In this document: positions 17,417-26,691 of the stretch, in pieces | Layout: each line of letters opens with the position of its first letter | How positions within the stretch are numbered: the stretch's first letter is position 1 | Assembly (NCBI GenBank): GCA_036501025.1 | Contig: DASYBB010000044.1 | Span: 124,001-188,000, forward strand | From: DASUBV01 sp036501025 | GTDB taxonomy: Bacteria > Actinomycetota > Actinomycetes > Streptosporangiales > Streptosporangiaceae | Reading direction: 5' to 3' | Length of the DNA stretch: 64,000 bases | Notes under the pieces: generated by a model | Databases searched by the model: none | The model's input: only the letters and a program-made list of their open reading frames with translations | What the model was told of the DNA's origin: nothing | Program-made: the position numbers and the translations under genes

Positions 17417-19129
17417 GTGCGGGAAATGGGCAGGAATGGTGTGGCGGCCACCATGGCGAGCAGGCGGACGGGGCCGGGCCGCAGGACGGCTGGCCGGCTG
17501 GCCGTGGCTTGCGCAGCGGGGCTGGCGCTCGTCGCGGGTACCTCGGCGGCAGCGGCCCCGGCGGCGCAGGCCAGTGCGACCGAGACGGTGATCGTCAGCT
17601 CCGCCGGCCTGTTAAGCCCGGTCACCGCGGTGCTCGGCGCGCTCGGCACCGTCGTGACGCAGTTCCACCTGATCGACGCGGTCGAGGCGACGATCCCGAC
17701 CGTCATGCAGGGTCTCCTGGCGGCGCTCCCCGGCATCACCGTCACTCCGGACGTCTCGGTGTCGGTGCAGTCGGCCACTGCGCCGCCCACCACGGAATCG
17801 ACCGGGCCGCACGCCCCCTCGGACGCGTTCCTGCGGCAGACCGGCGCTGACACCCTGGCCGCCGACGGCGACACCGGGCAGGGTGTCAGCGTCGCCGTGC
17901 TGGATACCGGGATCGACAATCTCCCGGACTTCTCCGGGCGGCTGATCGGCGGGGTTGACCTGACCGGCGCGGGCAGGCCGTTCGCCGACGGCTACGGGCA
18001 CGGCACCTTCGTGGCCGGCCTCATCGCCGGAGACGGCTCCTCCTCCGACGGGCCGTACTCCGGCGAGGCACCGGGCGCCGACCTCGTGTCGGTCAAGGTG
18101 GCCGGTGCGAGCGGCAGCACCCACCTGTCCGCCCTCATCTCCGGCCTGCAGTGGGCCGTGGACCACGAGAACGCCGACGACATCAGGGTCCTCAACATCT
18201 CCCTCGGATTCCGGCCGTTCACGTCCACCGTCCTCAACCCGCTGGACCAGGCCGTCGAGGCGACCTGGAACTCGGGCATCACGGTCGTGACCTCAGCGGG
18301 CAACGCCGGGCCATCCAACGGCACCATCCTGTCGCCGGGCGACGACCCGCTGGCGATCACGGTCGGCGCCCTCGACGACCTGGCCGGGCCGACCGCGTCG
18401 GCGGACGAGATGAACAACTTCAGCAGCGTCGGGCCCACGGCCCCGGACGGCTGGGCCAAGCCCGACCTGGCCGCCTCCGGCCGGTCGGTGCTGAGCGTGG
18501 CCGCACCCGGCTCGACCATCTATGACGAGAATCCGTCCGCACGAGTCGGCTCCGCGAACTTCGTCGGCTCGGGCACCTCGTTCAGCGCGGCGATCGCCAG
18601 CGGGGCCGCGGCCCTGGTCCTGTCCGCCAACCCCGGCCTCACCCCGGACCAGGTCAAGGCGCGACTGCTCGGCAACGCCAGCCCGGGCCCGGTCGGCAAC
18701 CCGTTCGTCGACGGGCACGGGGCGCTGAACGCCTACGCGGCGGCCACCTCGGGGCCGATGGACTTCCGCCAGTCCGCCCTGCTCCTGCTGCCGACGATCG
18801 CGGGCCAGACCGTGTCGCTGTCCCCGGGCCGCGGCGTCAGCACCTGGAATGCCAGCCGCTGGTCGGGCACCCCCTGGAGCCAGGGTTCCGGCTCCGGGCC
18901 GAGCGCGAGCCAGAACACCATCGCCTGGAACGGCAATGACTGGGTGGGGAGCGCCTGGAACGGCTGGGCGTGGACCGGCTCGGCCTGGAATAGCGGCGGC
19001 TGGACGGGCAGCGCCTGGAACAGCGGGACCTGGACGGGCAGCGCCTGGAACGGCGGCGGCTGGACGGGCAGCGCCTGGAACGGGTCGGCCTGGACCGGGT
19101 CGGCCTGGAACAGCTCGGCCTGGGACTGA
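17417..19129 (+). CDS. Secreted subtilisin-like serine protease (S8) with Trp-repeat tail
   Basis: About 570 residues from GTG 17417, just after AGGAGGGG (17407-17414); ATG 17426 and ATG 17453 are alternatives. A signal peptide is followed by an N-terminal pro-region. The catalytic triad is complete: VAVLDTGID near residue 162, GYGHGTFVAG near 195 and GSGTSFSAAIASG near 388, with the oxyanion-site Asn in SAGNAGPSNG. The C-terminal 65 residues are built from short units such as TGSAWNSGGW, with Trp nearly every fifth residue. Such tails occur in some actinobacterial subtilases; a cell-wall or surface-binding role is possible but unproven. It is followed after 16 bp by the GGDEF-EAL gene. Confidence 0.92.
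   Translation: MREMGRNGVAATMASRRTGPGRRTAGRLAVACAAGLALVAGTSAAAAPAAQASATETVIVSSAGLLSPVTAVLGALGTVVTQFHLIDAVEATIPTVMQGLLAALPGITVTPDVSVSVQSATAPPTTESTGPHAPSDAFLRQTGADTLAADGDTGQGVSVAVLDTGIDNLPDFSGRLIGGVDLTGAGRPFADGYGHGTFVAGLIAGDGSSSDGPYSGEAPGADLVSVKVAGASGSTHLSALISGLQWAVDHENADDIRVLNISLGFRPFTSTVLNPLDQAVEATWNSGITVVTSAGNAGPSNGTILSPGDDPLAITVGALDDLAGPTASADEMNNFSSVGPTAPDGWAKPDLAASGRSVLSVAAPGSTIYDENPSARVGSANFVGSGTSFSAAIASGAAALVLSANPGLTPDQVKARLLGNASPGPVGNPFVDGHGALNAYAAATSGPMDFRQSALLLLPTIAGQTVSLSPGRGVSTWNASRWSGTPWSQGSGSGPSASQNTIAWNGNDWVGSAWNGWAWTGSAWNSGGWTGSAWNSGTWTGSAWNGGGWTGSAWNGSAWTGSAWNSSAWD
18928..19126 (+). repeat. 30-bp imperfect tandem repeats encoding a Trp-rich protease tail
   Basis: Units of the type ggcagcgcctggaacagcgg recur with a 30-bp period, giving a decapeptide repeat (TGSAWNSGGW, TGSAWNSGTW, TGSAWNGGGW) and ending in SAWNSSAWD at the stop. 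The repeats are in frame throughout and variable at the third and linker positions, so they are an old and maintained feature. Confidence 0.9.
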
Positions 19130-19145
19130 CGGGCTGACGGCCGAC

Positions 19146-21857
19146 ATGCCCCGCGCAACCAGGGTCTTCGTCGCCGCGGCGGTCGCCGGCGGTGCCCTGT
19201 CCTTACTCGCCGCCGTCGGGCGGCAGCCTGCCTCAGCCCAGGTCAGCCTCAGTCAGTGGGTCGTCGCGGTGACGATGGGCGTTCTGGTGGCCGGCAGCTG
19301 GGTGTGGCCCGTCGTCGTGTTCCGCGGCGGCGAGTCCGAGGCCTTCCACCTGGACGAGGGCTTCTTCGTCATCCTCGCCCTGCTGGTGCCTCCGCTGCTG
19401 ACCCTGGGCACGCTCGCGGCCGCGACGATCCTGGCCCAGGCGGTCCGGCGGCGAGCGGTGACCAAGTCGGCCTTCAATTGCGGGCAGATGCTGATCTCCG
19501 CCGGACTGGCCCTGGCGGCCAGCCGCGCCATCGCCGCGCCCGGTGACCCGCTCACCACCGCGCAGTTCGCGGCCGTCCTGGTGGGAGTGGTGATCTACCT
19601 GTCCGCCAACTCGCTCCTCGTGGCCGGCGCCATGATCACGATGGGCGCCCGCTGGAGCGATTTCACCGAGGACCTCCCGACCCGGGTCACGCTGGCCAGC
19701 GCGGGTGCCCTGACCGGGGTGGTCCTGGCGCTGGCGATCCAGGCCCAGCTGTGGGCGGTGCTCCTCGCCATCCCGGGGATGGCGCTGGAGCGCAGGCTGA
19801 TCAGTGCCCGGTTCGCGGCGCTGCACGACCGCGCCCGGATCGAGGGGCTGTACGAGATCACGCTGGAGGCCAATCGCGGGCTGCGGCAGCAGGCGGTGCT
19901 GGAGACCATCCTGGGGGCCGTCCGGACCCTGCTGCGCAGCCCGCAGGCGGCCCTGGCCGCGGCCGCCCCGGCGAACGGGCCGCTGGCCGCCGTCATGACC
20001 GTCGCCGGCGAGCGGCGCTGGCTCGTCGCGTCGGGGCGGCGCCGGGAGGAGCCGTTCGACGACGCCGACGAGGGCCTGCTCCGGGCGCTCGCGGCGGTCG
20101 GTACCGGCGCGCTCAGCAACGCCGAGCTCTACCAGCAGGTCCGCCTCGAGCGCGAGAAGCTCGCCTCCATCACGCTCAACATCGGCGACGGCGTCTGCGC
20201 GATCGACGCCGAGGGACGGCTGACCTTCGTCAATCCGGCCGCGGCCGAGATGCTCGAGCTGCCGGAGCTGGCGGTGGCGGCCGGCCAGCCCGGCAGCGAT
20301 GCTACCCGGGCCGCGCCCGGCTACCTGCTCGGCCCGGCCCTGGAGGCGATCCGGACGGGCCGCACGATACGCGAGGACGATGCCAGCTTCCGGGGGCGCA
20401 ACGGCTCGGTGATCCCCGTCGCCTACACGGCGTCCGCGGTGCTGCGCGACGACCGGCCGTCCGGCGCGGTCGTCGCGTTCCGCAACATCGCCGAGCGCAA
20501 GGCGCTCGAGGACGAACTGCACCACCACGCGTTTTACGACAGCCTGACCGGGCTGGCGAACCGGCGCCTGCTGGTGGAGCGGCTCGACGAGGCCCTGCAG
20601 CGCTCGGCGCAGGACGGCCGGGCCCACGCGCTGATCTTCGTGGACGTGGACCGGTTCAAGAGCATCAACGACAGCCTCGGGCATGTGACCGGCGACGAGT
20701 CGCTGGTCGCGATCGCGGCCCGGCTGAACGGCGTCGTGGGCGACCGGGGCCTGCTCGCGCGGTTCGGCGGCGACGAGTTCGTGGTGCTGCTCCAGGCCGT
20801 CGCGGGTGTCGCCGAGGCCGTCGTCGCGGCGCGGCGGATCTGCGCTGAGGTCGAGAAGCCGATGGTGCTGCCGAACGGCTACGAGATGGTCGCGACCGTA
20901 TCGGTCGGCATCGCGCTGACCGAGCCGGGCGCGACCGCCGACGACGTGCTCCGCGACGCTGACGTGGCCATGTACGAGGCCAAGACCCGGGGCGGCGGCG
21001 TCTACCGGGTGTTCGACCCGGCCTCGATGGGGACGCGGTCCTCCGAGCGGCTCCAGATCGAGGCCGACCTGCGCAAGGGACTCGAGCGGCACGAGCTCGA
21101 GGTGCACTACCAGCCGCTGTACTCCCTCGGCGGCCGGCAGATCGTCGGCGCGGAGGCGCTGGTGCGCTGGCGGCACCCCGTGAACGGCCTGATCAGCCCC
21201 ATGAAGTTCATTCCCATGGCCGAGGAGACGGGACTGATCCTGCCGGTCGGCCGGCACGTGCTGGAGCAGGCGTGCCACCAGGTGCGGTCAATACGCGAGC
21301 GCCTGCACGTCGACCTGCCCATCAGCGTCAACCTGTCGCCGCGCCAGTTCCAGGAGAAAGGACTGCTGTCGCAGGTGGCCGCGGCGCTGGACGAGAACGG
21401 GCTGCCATCGGAATCGCTGATCTTCGAGATCACCGAGACCATGGTCATGCAGGACCTGTCGGGCGCGCGCGAGGTCATGAAGAAGCTGAACCGCCTGGGG
21501 GTGCGGCTGGCCATTGACGACTTTGGCACCGGCCACTCGTCGCTGGCCTACCTGAAGCAGTTCCCGGTGCACGAGGTGAAGGTGGACCGCGTGTTCGTGC
21601 AGGGCATCCCGAACGACCGGGTCGACTCCGCGATCGTGCGCGCCATCATCGACCTGGCCCAGGCGATGGGCATCGACGCGGTCGCCGAGGGGGTGGAGAC
21701 GCTCGCTCAGGTGTCGGAGCTGCAGGATCTCGGCTGCCCGGTAGCGCAGGGATTCTACTTCTCGCAGCCGCTCACGGCCGGCGACTTCGACGCGCTGCTG
21801 GCGGCGCACTTCAGCCCCGGCCCGGCTCTCGCGAACGCCTGCGGCGGCACTGACTGA
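19146..21857 (+). CDS. Membrane-bound PAS-GGDEF-EAL protein (cyclic di-GMP turnover)
   Basis: About 903 residues. The first 215 form several hydrophobic segments (WVVAVTMGVLVAGSWVWPVV, GFFVILALLVPPLLTLGTLA), a membrane sensor module. A GAF-like linker (residues 235-330) and a PAS domain starting at SITLNIGDGVCAIDAEG (about 340) follow. The diguanylate cyclase domain has an intact FGGDEF near residue 541. The EAL domain has GAEALVRWRHP near 670, SVNLSPRQF, EITETMVM, AIDDFGTGHSS, KVDR and AEGVET, so the phosphodiesterase residues look complete. Both activities may be present, switched by the sensor. ATG 19146 has no strong ribosome site and lies 16 bp after the subtilase stop, so coupling is likely. 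Confidence 0.93.
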   Translation: MPRATRVFVAAAVAGGALSLLAAVGRQPASAQVSLSQWVVAVTMGVLVAGSWVWPVVVFRGGESEAFHLDEGFFVILALLVPPLLTLGTLAAATILAQAVRRRAVTKSAFNCGQMLISAGLALAASRAIAAPGDPLTTAQFAAVLVGVVIYLSANSLLVAGAMITMGARWSDFTEDLPTRVTLASAGALTGVVLALAIQAQLWAVLLAIPGMALERRLISARFAALHDRARIEGLYEITLEANRGLRQQAVLETILGAVRTLLRSPQAALAAAAPANGPLAAVMTVAGERRWLVASGRRREEPFDDADEGLLRALAAVGTGALSNAELYQQVRLEREKLASITLNIGDGVCAIDAEGRLTFVNPAAAEMLELPELAVAAGQPGSDATRAAPGYLLGPALEAIRTGRTIREDDASFRGRNGSVIPVAYTASAVLRDDRPSGAVVAFRNIAERKALEDELHHHAFYDSLTGLANRRLLVERLDEALQRSAQDGRAHALIFVDVDRFKSINDSLGHVTGDESLVAIAARLNGVVGDRGLLARFGGDEFVVLLQAVAGVAEAVVAARRICAEVEKPMVLPNGYEMVATVSVGIALTEPGATADDVLRDADVAMYEAKTRGGGVYRVFDPASMGTRSSERLQIEADLRKGLERHELEVHYQPLYSLGGRQIVGAEALVRWRHPVNGLISPMKFIPMAEETGLILPVGRHVLEQACHQVRSIRERLHVDLPISVNLSPRQFQEKGLLSQVAAALDENGLPSESLIFEITETMVMQDLSGAREVMKKLNRLGVRLAIDDFGTGHSSLAYLKQFPVHEVKVDRVFVQGIPNDRVDSAIVRAIIDLAQAMGIDAVAEGVETLAQVSELQDLGCPVAQGFYFSQPLTAGDFDALLAAHFSPGPALANACGGTD

Positions 21858-21875
21858 CCCCGGCTGCGTGCATAA

Positions 21876-21890
21876 CCCCCGCCGCGGGGG
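21876..21890 (+). terminator. Short GC hairpin after the GGDEF-EAL gene
   Basis: CCCCCG and CGGGGG flank a 3-nt loop, 18 bp after the stop codon and before the mgtC-like gene. There is no T-run, so an intrinsic terminator is only a possibility. Confidence 0.35.
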
Positions 21891-21921
21891 AACGTGAGCG
21901 CGGCGGAAAAGGGGATCAGGC

Positions 21922-22698
21922 ATGACACATGGCGTCATCACGGCCAGCGCCGCGGCCGCCGCGCACTCGCTGAACGGCGAGGGCTGGAGGCAGGCCGCCG
22001 AGCTCGGCCTGGCCCTGGTGCTGTCGGCGGTCATCGGCCTGGAGCGCGAGATCCGGCAGAAGAACGCCGGCCTGAAGACCCACACGCTCGTCGGCCTCGG
22101 CGCGGCCCTGTTCATGCTCATCAGCAAGTACGGATTCACCGACGTCCTGGAGCCGGGGCGGGTCGTGCTCGATCCCTCGCGGGTAGCCGCCCAGATCGTC
22201 ACCGGCGTCGGCTTCCTGGGCGCAGGCCTGATCTTCGTCCGGCGCGACTCGGTGCGCGGCCTGACCACCGCGGCGTCGATCTGGGTCACCGCCGCCATCG
22301 GGTCAGCGGCCGGCGCGGGCCTGCCCGTCCTGGCCGCGGTCACGACCGGCCTGTACTTCCTGGTCGCCATCGGCTTCTCGGCCGCGACGCGCCGATTGCC
22401 CCTGTCCGCGACCGCGGTGTCGGCGCTGCGCATCCGCTACCCCGACGGCCGCGGCATCCTGCGCCAGGTCCTCCGGCAGGCCACCACCCAGGGATTCGCC
22501 ATCGACGATGTCTCCACCGAGACCGCCGGCTACCGCCAGCCGGCCGGGGATGACCTGCCGTCCGCCCGGCTGGCCATGGTCGAGGTGACCCTCCACGTCC
22601 ACGGCAAGCAGCCGGTCAGCGAGCTGGCCGCCACGCTGTCCGAGCTCGACGACGTCGACGCCGTCCTCGCCCGCGACGTTAACGCCCCGGACGACTGA
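21922..22698 (+). CDS. MgtC/SapB family membrane protein
   Basis: 258 residues. The N-terminal half has the MgtC hallmarks: LALVLSAVIGLEREIRQK, KTHTLVGLGAALFML, the conserved GVGFLGAGLIF and VRGLTTAASIWVTAAIGSA, giving about four membrane helices. A soluble C-terminal domain of about 85 residues (VEVTLHVHGKQPVSELAATL) resembles the ACT-like domain of longer MgtC proteins. MgtC proteins help cells survive low magnesium or acid and modulate membrane energetics; the molecular role in actinomycetes is not settled. The start is ATG 21922 behind AAAGGGGAT. Confidence 0.92.
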   Translation: MTHGVITASAAAAAHSLNGEGWRQAAELGLALVLSAVIGLEREIRQKNAGLKTHTLVGLGAALFMLISKYGFTDVLEPGRVVLDPSRVAAQIVTGVGFLGAGLIFVRRDSVRGLTTAASIWVTAAIGSAAGAGLPVLAAVTTGLYFLVAIGFSAATRRLPLSATAVSALRIRYPDGRGILRQVLRQATTQGFAIDDVSTETAGYRQPAGDDLPSARLAMVEVTLHVHGKQPVSELAATLSELDDVDAVLARDVNAPDD

Positions 22699-22777
22699 AC
22701 GCTGACGGGCGCAGCCGGCATGTCCCCGGCGGTCCGGGGTAGGGCCCAGAGGGCAGACGGTGAAGGGAGGACCTGAG

Positions 22778-23134
22778 ATGGCTACCGCAAGGCAGAAGGA
22801 GGCCGCCCGGCAGAACATCGCCCGGGCGCGCGAGGTGCAGAGCGAGCGGGCCCACGGAGAGAAGGTGCCCCGCCAGGCCGAGGGCCTGAGCACGGCCGAG
22901 AAGGACCGCCTGGATGACGCGGAGTTCGCCTTCCCGAAGCAGCGCAAGGAGCCGCTCAGCGATGCCCGGCACGTGCGCAACGCGATCTCCCGCTTCGATC
23001 AGGTCGAGGGCGTGAGCGACGCCGATCGCGACCGGGCGTGGAAGCGCATCCGGGCGGCAGCCAAGCGCTACGACGTCGAGATGTCCGAAGACGACTGGCG
23101 TGACCTGGCCGAGGGCGGGAACGACCGCCGCTAG
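22778..23134 (+). CDS. Small charged protein, DUF6582-like
   Basis: 118 residues from ATG 22778, chosen because GGGAGG lies about 8 nt upstream (an in-frame GTG at 22760 is upstream of that site). The protein is rich in Lys, Arg, Asp and Glu. The C-terminal 60 residues, FPKQRKEPLSDARHVRNAIS, RFDQVEGVSDADRDRAWKRI and AAKRYDVEMSEDDW, match my memory of a domain seen as DUF6582 in stand-alone actinobacterial proteins. No enzymatic motif is visible. It is transcribed alone after the mgtC-like gene. Confidence 0.75.
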   Translation: MATARQKEAARQNIARAREVQSERAHGEKVPRQAEGLSTAEKDRLDDAEFAFPKQRKEPLSDARHVRNAISRFDQVEGVSDADRDRAWKRIRAAAKRYDVEMSEDDWRDLAEGGNDRR

Positions 23135-23251
23135 CTGAGGGCTCACCCGGAGCCGGAAGACCGGCCCGCAGCGCTGGGCTCTGACCGGCTCAGCTAGCCT
23201 ACCGAGCGCCCGGTTGACTGCGATTCGCCGCTTCCAGTACGGTTCGCAAGT

Positions 23252-23857
23252 GTGAGTGACGAGACCGGGGACGGCGCGGGCGCCGAGACGACCGGCGGCC
23301 GGCTGCTGGTGCTCGCGGCCGAGCTGTTCCGGCAGAAGGGCTACGGCCTCACCACCACGCGCGAGCTGGCCAGCCGCCTGGGCATCCAGAAGGCCTCGCT
23401 CTACCACCACATGCGCGGCAAGGAAGACCTGCTGTTCGCCATTTCCATGGCCAGCCTGGAGCGCATTACCGGCGCCGTGACGGCCGCCCGCGATGGCGCG
23501 GGCGCGGACCGGCGACTGCGCGCGATGATCACGGCCCACCTGGAGGCGGCCCTCCAGGATCAGGACATGCACACGACCATGCTGATCGAGCTGCGGGCAC
23601 TTTCGGAGGGACGCCAGAAAGAGGTCCGCGCCGGGCGCGACGCCTACCAGGATCTCCTGCGTTCCGTGATCAAAGACGACCAGTCCGCAGGGCGGCTGCG
23701 CACCGATATCAGCGCCGAGTACCTGACGCTGTCCCTGCTGAACCTGCTGAACTGGACGATTTTCTGGTTTACGCCCGGCGGCGACCGCACCGCCGGCGAG
23801 CTGGCGGAGATGATGTGCACGATATTTCTCGACGGCGCCCGGGTCCGGCGCTCGTGA
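23252..23857 (+). CDS. TetR family transcriptional regulator
   Basis: 201 residues. The N-terminal helix-turn-helix is clear: LLVLAAELFRQKGYGLTTTR, ELASRLGIQKASLYHHMRGK, EDLLFAISMASL. The C-terminal ligand-binding half (LNLLNWTIFWFTPGGDRTAG) resembles the KstR2/FadR-like subgroup that senses acyl-CoA esters. Its stop overlaps GTG 23854 of an acyl-CoA ligase gene by 4 nt, so it is co-transcribed with, and probably regulates, the ligase and acyl-CoA dehydrogenase. The 117-bp gap upstream is the likely operator region. Confidence 0.92.
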   Translation: MSDETGDGAGAETTGGRLLVLAAELFRQKGYGLTTTRELASRLGIQKASLYHHMRGKEDLLFAISMASLERITGAVTAARDGAGADRRLRAMITAHLEAALQDQDMHTTMLIELRALSEGRQKEVRAGRDAYQDLLRSVIKDDQSAGRLRTDISAEYLTLSLLNLLNWTIFWFTPGGDRTAGELAEMMCTIFLDGARVRRS

Positions 23858-25485
23858 CCGGGTCCCGGCCCGGCCCGGCGGCGGCCGTGTTCCGCTCGGT
23901 GCTCAGCCCGGTCGCCTTCCTGGAGCGGAGCGAGGCCGTCTGGGGCGGCCGCACGGCGGTGGTGGACGGCGACCGCGCCTGGTCGTACGCCGAGCACGGC
24001 GAGCGGGCCCGGCGCGCCGCCGACGCGCTCGCCCGCCTGCTGAATGTCGCCCCGGGTGACCGCGTAGCGACCCTGCTGCCCAACGTGGCGCCGATGCTGG
24101 AGCTGCACTACGCCGTGCCCGGCGCGGGGGGCGTGCTGGTCCCCCTCAACACCCGGCTGGCGCCCGGCGACTACGCCTACATCCTGCGGCACTCCGGGGC
24201 GACCGTCGTGGTCGCCGCGCGGGAGCTGGCGGGGCAGCTCACCGCCGCGCTGGACCTGATGCCGCCGCCGCACCCGATCGTGGTCTGGCAGGGCAGCTCC
24301 GGCGGGCAGTCGTGCGAGTACGAGGAGCTTCTCGCGGCCGCCTCGGCCGGCGACCTGCGGCGGCCCGCCGACGAGGACGCCCTGCTGTCCATCAACTACA
24401 CCTCGGGCACCACCGGCCGGCCCAAGGGCGTCATGACCTCCCACCGCGGCGCCTACCTGCACAGCCTGGGCGTGATCGCCGACTCGGGCATGACCGCGCG
24501 CAGCGCCTACCTGTGGACGCTGCCGATGTTTCACTGCAACGGCTGGGCCTACACCTGGGCGGTCACCGCAGCGGGCGCGACCCATGTCTGCCTGCCGCAG
24601 GTCGACCCGGCCGCCATCTGGCAGTCGATCGCGGGCACCGGGATCACGCACATGTGCGCGGCGCCGACGGTGGTCACCATGATGCTCGAATCCGGCGCCG
24701 CCGCCGCGTGCACGCCGCCCGTCCAGCTGTTCGTGGGCGGCGCGCCGCCATCGCCCACCCTGCTGACCCGGGCGGCCGCGCTCAACATCGAGATCACCCA
24801 CCTGTACGGCCTGACCGAGACCTACGGGCCGATCGCGGTGTGCGCGTGGAACCCGGACTGGGATGAGCTCGCGCCCGCGGAGCAGGCCGCCCTGCGCGCC
24901 CGGCAGGGGGTGCCCACCGTGGTCAGCGACCGGATCCGGGTGGTGGGCGCGGACCTGGCCGACGTGCCGGCCGACGGCACGACGATGGGCGAGGTGGTCA
25001 TGCGCGGCAATAACGTCATGCACGGCTACTACCGGGACCCCGAGGCCACCGCGGCGGCCTTCACGGGCGGCTGGTTCCACTCCGGCGACCTGGGGGTCAT
25101 GCACCCCAATGGCTACTTCGAGCTGCGCGACCGGCTGAAGGACATCGTCATCTCCGGCGGCGAGAACATCGCCACCATCGAGGTGGAGCAGGTCCTGGCC
25201 GCGCACCCGGCCATCTCCGAGGCGGCGGTCGTCGGGGCGCCCGACGAGCGCTGGGGCGAGATCCCGGTCGCCTTCGTCACGCTGCAGCCCGGCGCGCAGC
25301 TCGACGACGCCGAGGTGCGCCGGTTCGCGCGGGAGCGGCTGGCCCACTTCAAGGTGCCCAGGCGCGTCGAGGTCGTGCCGGAGCTGCCGAAGACGGGCAC
25401 CGGGAAGATCCAGAAATTCGTCCTGCGCGAGCGGGCCGCGCTCCCGGCCGGGCCGCCCCCGGCCAGCCAGGGAGCGGGCCGGTGA
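23854..25485 (+). CDS. AMP-dependent acyl-CoA synthetase/ligase
   Basis: GTG 23854 overlaps the TetR stop; 543 residues, full length. The AMP-binding motifs are intact: INYTSGTTGRPKGVMTSHRG (P-loop), LYGLTETYGP, WFHSGDLGVMHPNGY, RLKDIVISGGENI (hinge) and the catalytic Lys in PKTGTGKIQK. It activates a carboxylic acid to an acyl-AMP and then to the CoA ester in the cytosol. The sequence is of the medium/long-chain fatty acyl type (FadD-like). It feeds the acyl-CoA dehydrogenase encoded by the next, overlapping gene, so substrate activation and first oxidation are coupled. Confidence 0.93.
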   Translation: MTGSRPGPAAAVFRSVLSPVAFLERSEAVWGGRTAVVDGDRAWSYAEHGERARRAADALARLLNVAPGDRVATLLPNVAPMLELHYAVPGAGGVLVPLNTRLAPGDYAYILRHSGATVVVAARELAGQLTAALDLMPPPHPIVVWQGSSGGQSCEYEELLAAASAGDLRRPADEDALLSINYTSGTTGRPKGVMTSHRGAYLHSLGVIADSGMTARSAYLWTLPMFHCNGWAYTWAVTAAGATHVCLPQVDPAAIWQSIAGTGITHMCAAPTVVTMMLESGAAAACTPPVQLFVGGAPPSPTLLTRAAALNIEITHLYGLTETYGPIAVCAWNPDWDELAPAEQAALRARQGVPTVVSDRIRVVGADLADVPADGTTMGEVVMRGNNVMHGYYRDPEATAAAFTGGWFHSGDLGVMHPNGYFELRDRLKDIVISGGENIATIEVEQVLAAHPAISEAAVVGAPDERWGEIPVAFVTLQPGAQLDDAEVRRFARERLAHFKVPRRVEVVPELPKTGTGKIQKFVLRERAALPAGPPPASQGAGR

Positions 25486-26681
25486 TCGACTTCTCCGTCC
25501 CGGCCGAGGTCGCGGAGCTGGAGTCCCGGGTCCGCGCGTTCATCGCCGCCGTGGTCATTCCCGCGGAGGCCCGCGACCACTCGGCCCACGGCCTGGACGA
25601 CGGCCTGCGCGCCGAGCTGCAGGCCGCCGCCCGGCGGGCCGGGGTGTTCGCCCCGCAGGTGGCGCCGGAGCTGGGCGGCCTGGGCCTGGATCACCGCGGC
25701 TGCGCCGTGGTGTTCGAGGCGGCCGGCTACAGCCTGCTCGGGCCGCAGGCGCTGAACTGCGCGGCCCCCGACGAGGGCAACATGCACCTGCTGTCGGTGG
25801 TGGCCACGCCCGCCCAGCGGGAGACATACCTCGGGCCGCTGTGCCGCGGCGAGACGCGGTCGTGCTTTGCCATGACCGAGCCGCCGCCCGGCGCGGGCTC
25901 CGATCCGGCGATGCTCCAGACCGCCGCCGAGCGGGTGGACGGCGGCTGGGTGATCAACGGCCACAAGTGGCTGATCACCGGCGCCCAGGGCGCCGCCTTC
26001 GCCATCTGCATGGCGCGGACCAGCGACCGGATCGAGGACGGCGCCGGGGCGACGATGTTCCTCATCGACGCGGGCAACCCCGGCTGGCGGCAGGTGCGCG
26101 TCATGGACGTCATCGACCGCAGCTTCCCCGGCGGCCACGCCGAGCTCCGGTTCGAGGACTGCTTCGTGGCCGACGACGCCGTCCTCGGCGAGGCCGGGCG
26201 CGGCTACCAGTACGCCCAGGTCCGGCTGGCTCCCGCGCGGCTGACCCACTGCATGCGCTGGATCGGGATCGCGCGGCGGGCGCTGGACATCGCCCTGGAC
26301 CGGGCCTGCAGCCGGTCGGCCTTCGGGCACCCGCTCGGCGACCTCGGCATGATCCAGCAGCTCATCGCGGACTCGGTGATCGACCTGGAGACGAGCCGGG
26401 CGCTGGTCTGGAAGGCGGCGTGGGCGCTCGACCTGGGCCAGCCCGGCCGCCACGAGACCTCGGTGGCCAAGGCGCACGTCGCGGAGGCGGTCGGCCGGGT
26501 CGTCGACCGGGCGGTCCAGATCACCGGCGGCTACGGCGTGACCGCGGACAGCCCGCTGGGCCGGTTCCTGAGCGAGGTACGGCCGTTCCGCATCTACGAC
26601 GGCCCCACCGAGACCCATCGCTGGGCCATCGCCCGCCGCGAGCTGCGGCGGCGCCAGCGACAGGGTCCCGGCGGGGCCTGA
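25482..26681 (+). CDS. Acyl-CoA dehydrogenase (ACAD10/11-like)
   Basis: 399 residues; GTG 25482 overlaps the ligase stop by 4 nt. Landmarks are CFAMTEPPPGAGSDPAM and INGHKWLITGAQGA in the middle domain and, near the end, ITGGYGVTADSPLGRF and RIYDGPTETHRWAIARREL. This C-terminal pattern matches the ACAD10/11-type branch rather than classical fatty-acid enzymes. It would introduce a 2,3 double bond into the CoA ester made by the upstream ligase, passing electrons to an ETF. The gene ends 11 bp before a convergent hydrolase gene, which closes this operon. Confidence 0.92.
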   Translation: MIDFSVPAEVAELESRVRAFIAAVVIPAEARDHSAHGLDDGLRAELQAAARRAGVFAPQVAPELGGLGLDHRGCAVVFEAAGYSLLGPQALNCAAPDEGNMHLLSVVATPAQRETYLGPLCRGETRSCFAMTEPPPGAGSDPAMLQTAAERVDGGWVINGHKWLITGAQGAAFAICMARTSDRIEDGAGATMFLIDAGNPGWRQVRVMDVIDRSFPGGHAELRFEDCFVADDAVLGEAGRGYQYAQVRLAPARLTHCMRWIGIARRALDIALDRACSRSAFGHPLGDLGMIQQLIADSVIDLETSRALVWKAAWALDLGQPGRHETSVAKAHVAEAVGRVVDRAVQITGGYGVTADSPLGRFLSEVRPFRIYDGPTETHRWAIARRELRRRQRQGPGGA

Positions 26682-26691
26682 TCCCCCCGGC

